DNA of 64,000 nucleotides from Streptomyces sp. SN-593 (GTDB lineage: Bacteria > Actinomycetota > Actinomycetes > Streptomycetales > Streptomycetaceae): positions 124,001 to 188,000 of the forward strand of contig NZ_AP018365.1 in assembly GCF_016756395.1 (NCBI RefSeq), given 5' to 3'. Below, piece by piece: positions 62,395 through 64,000 of the stretch. Position 1 is the stretch's first letter. The number at the start of each line of letters is the position of its first letter. Both the position numbers and the translations under genes were made by a program. Below the pieces are notes generated by a model. The model had not been told where the DNA came from, did not search any database, and worked only from the letters and a program-made list of their open reading frames with translations.

Positions 62395-64000
62395 TCAGCC
62401 GGCGGCGGCCCGCAGCCGCACGCTGGAGCCGTCGCGGTCCTTGACCACCCGGAGCTGCGCGGGGATACGCTGCCGCAGGTCGGCGACGTGGCTGACGATG
62501 CCGACGGCGCGGTCGCGTTCGCGCAGCCCGTCCAGCACGTCGAGCACCTCGTCGAGGGTCTGCTCGTCGAGGCTGCCGAAGCCCTCGTCGATGAAGAGCG
62601 TGTCCAGCCGCATGCCGCCCGCCTCGTCGGTGACGACGTCGGCCAGGCCGAGCGCCAGCGCGAGGGACGCGAAGAACGTCTCGCCGCCGGAGAGCGTCGA
62701 GGTGTCGCGTTCGGTGCCGGTCCAGGCGTCCACCACCACCAGGCCCAGGCCGGACTTGGCGCGGTTGCCCGCGCGGGCGTCGCTGTGGGCCAGCGTGTAG
62801 CGGCCCGCCGACATCCGCTGGAGCCGCACGCCGGCGGCCGCGGCGACCTGTTCCAGGCGCGCGGCCAGGACGTAGGTCTCCAGCTCCATCCGGTACCGGT
62901 TCTCGGCCGAGTTGCCCGACGCCAGGTCCGCCAGCCGTTTGAGCCGCTCGAACTCCGCCCGGGCGGGGGCGAGTTCGCGGGCCCGGGCGGTGGCGACCCC
63001 GGTCAGGCGGTCCAGTTCCCGGCAGCGGGTCGCGGCGGCGGACTCCGCCGCGGACGCGTCCCGCAGCCGCCGGTGCGCCTGGTCGGCGTCCGCCCGTGCG
63101 CGTTCGGGGGCCGCGGGCGGCAGCGCGGCGGCGGCAGCCGGCTCCGGTGCGGCGAGCGCCGCCTCGATCGCGGCCTCCTCGCGCTCCCAGGCTGCCACGT
63201 CCCGCTCGGCGCGGGCCAGTTCGGCCGGCGGCAGCAGCGCCGCGGCGGCCTCGGCTGGCGACCCGAACCCGGCCGTACGGGCGGCCGCGGCGAGCGCGGC
63301 GGCCGCGTCGGCGAGCTGTCGCTCGCAGTCGGCGCGGTCCCTCGCCGCGTCGGCCGCGCGTTCCAGCCGGGCGATCCGCGCGCTCAGGTCCGCGTGCCGG
63401 GCCCGTACGGTGGCGTGGCCGGCGCGCGCCCTGGCCAGTTCTTCCGCCACCTGCCGGTGCTGCTCGTCGAGTTCCTCGCGCCGGGAGGTGCGCGCCGCGG
63501 TCCGGCTGAGGGCCTGCTCGCGCTGGGCGGTCCGCCGCTGGTGCTCCTCCTCGGCCCGGGCCAGGTCGCGGCGCGCGTCGGCGAGACCGCCGGCGCCGCG
63601 CACCGCGGCCGCGTGCTCGGCGGCGGCCTCCGCGTGGGCGGCGACGAGTGCGGGGTACGGCGCGGTCCCGGCGGCGGCGCCCGCCGCGTCGAGGGCCGCG
63701 CGCAGCCGGGCGGTCGTCTCGCCCGCCGCGGTGTGCGCCGAACGGCGCCGCTCGTAGGCGGCGTTCGCGGCGTCCTCGTCGGCGGAGCTGACCTGCCGGC
63801 CGGCCTCGGGCCGGGCCGGGGCGGGGTGGTCCTCGGCGCCGCACACCCGGCACGGCTCGCCGTCGACCAGGCTCGCGGCCAGTTCCGCGGCGATCCCGGC
63901 GATCCGGGCCTCCCGGGCGTCCTGCCACGCCTCGCGGGCGTCGGCGGCGAGGTCCCGCGCCTCGCGCGCGGCCTGCTCCGCCCGAGTCACCTCCGATGCC
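62395..64000 (-). CDS. sbcC: exonuclease SbcC, C-terminal part (5' end outside window)
   Basis: About 535 C-terminal residues are present, and the frame runs off the window end. The zinc hook CRVCGAEDHPAPA lies about 47 residues from the visible start, followed by a long Ala/Glu/Arg-rich coiled coil and the C-terminal ATPase half: STLSGGETFFASLALALGLA (signature), LDTLFIDEGFGSLDEQTLDE (Walker B and D-loop) and GIVSHVADLRQRIP (H-loop). SbcCD cleaves DNA hairpins and protein-blocked ends. sbcD should lie further upstream on this strand. Confidence 0.93.
   Translation of the reverse strand, partial: ASEVTRAEQAAREARDLAADAREAWQDAREARIAGIAAELAASLVDGEPCRVCGAEDHPAPARPEAGRQVSSADEDAANAAYERRRSAHTAAGETTARLRAALDAAGAAAGTAPYPALVAAHAEAAAEHAAAVRGAGGLADARRDLARAEEEHQRRTAQREQALSRTAARTSRREELDEQHRQVAEELARARAGHATVRARHADLSARIARLERAADAARDRADCERQLADAAAALAAAARTAGFGSPAEAAAALLPPAELARAERDVAAWEREEAAIEAALAAPEPAAAAALPPAAPERARADADQAHRRLRDASAAESAAATRCRELDRLTGVATARARELAPARAEFERLKRLADLASGNSAENRYRMELETYVLAARLEQVAAAAGVRLQRMSAGRYTLAHSDARAGNRAKSGLGLVVVDAWTGTERDTSTLSGGETFFASLALALGLADVVTDEAGGMRLDTLFIDEGFGSLDEQTLDEVLDVLDGLRERDRAVGIVSHVADLRQRIPAQLRVVKDRDGSSVRLRAAAG

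Overview
The window is actinomycete chromosome: very high G+C, strong third-position G/C bias, many GTG and a few TTG starts, and a gene set (MurT/GatD, ureABCFGD without ureE, DUF397 and DUF5753 regulators, DUF1707, a ClpP paralogue, caa3-type CtaG) that points to Streptomyces or a close relative in the Streptomycetaceae. No rRNA, tRNA, CRISPR array, insertion sequence or prophage was recognised. Both ends cut genes: a baeRF-like gene on the left and sbcC on the right.

Layout. 1-5.8 kb: end of a baeRF-like gene; an HTH regulator / ImmA-IrrE metallopeptidase / MAB_1171c-type membrane protein cassette; an SRPBCC protein; a universal stress protein; a receiver-less winged-helix regulator preceded by a small ORF. 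5.8-13.5 kb: acyl-CoA dehydrogenase divergent from a TetR regulator, then murT-gatD (lipid II amidation), pfkA, a CtaG-like oxidase assembly protein and an uncharacterised protein. 13.6-20.1 kb: a TetR/MFS efflux pair with a triple operator, an epimerase, a DUF1707/LiaF-like protein, a microbial PARG and a YbaK deacylase. 20.2-25.3 kb: urease operon on the minus strand in the order ureA-B-C-F-G-D. 25.4-27.8 kb: an orphan Phd-like antitoxin divergent from a clpP paralogue, then an NlpC/P60 hydrolase under a Crp-like site and a ydaO-type c-di-AMP riboswitch. 27.8-34.5 kb: an ABC exporter with its TetR regulator, a metal-type permease, a secreted scabin/pierisin-like DNA ADP-ribosyltransferase, and a WhiJ-like trio (HATPase, XRE-DUF5753, DUF397). 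34.5-41.4 kb: biotin synthesis (bioF divergent from bioB-bioA, with bioD separated by an SDR/HTH pair). 41.5-45.5 kb: a ribbon-helix-helix/Fic-like toxin-antitoxin pair, a GNAT, a 111-bp tandem repeat and two CNNM/CBS transporters. 45.8-51 kb: an orphan ctaD, an SGNH hydrolase, purB and mug. 51-64 kb: a LysR/SDR pair, a ROK regulator, a DasR-like GntR regulator divergent from an SDR with a dre-like operator, an NCS2 purine permease, a membrane-anchored ACT-GNAT fusion, a DUF885 protein, a GNAT and sbcC.

Most genes are ordinary chromosomal housekeeping or regulatory modules. The accessory signals are the ADP-ribosyltransferase, the two toxin-antitoxin-like loci, the ImmA cassette, the 111-bp repeat with a G-quadruplex pattern, the second-messenger control region of the NlpC/P60 gene and the TM-ACT-GNAT fusion. 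Several gene pairs end in strong perfect hairpins, and several regulators sit beside clear palindromic operators. Coordinates of starts were chosen from ribosome binding sites, overlaps with upstream stops and family N-termini. All functions are read from sequence motifs without database searches.
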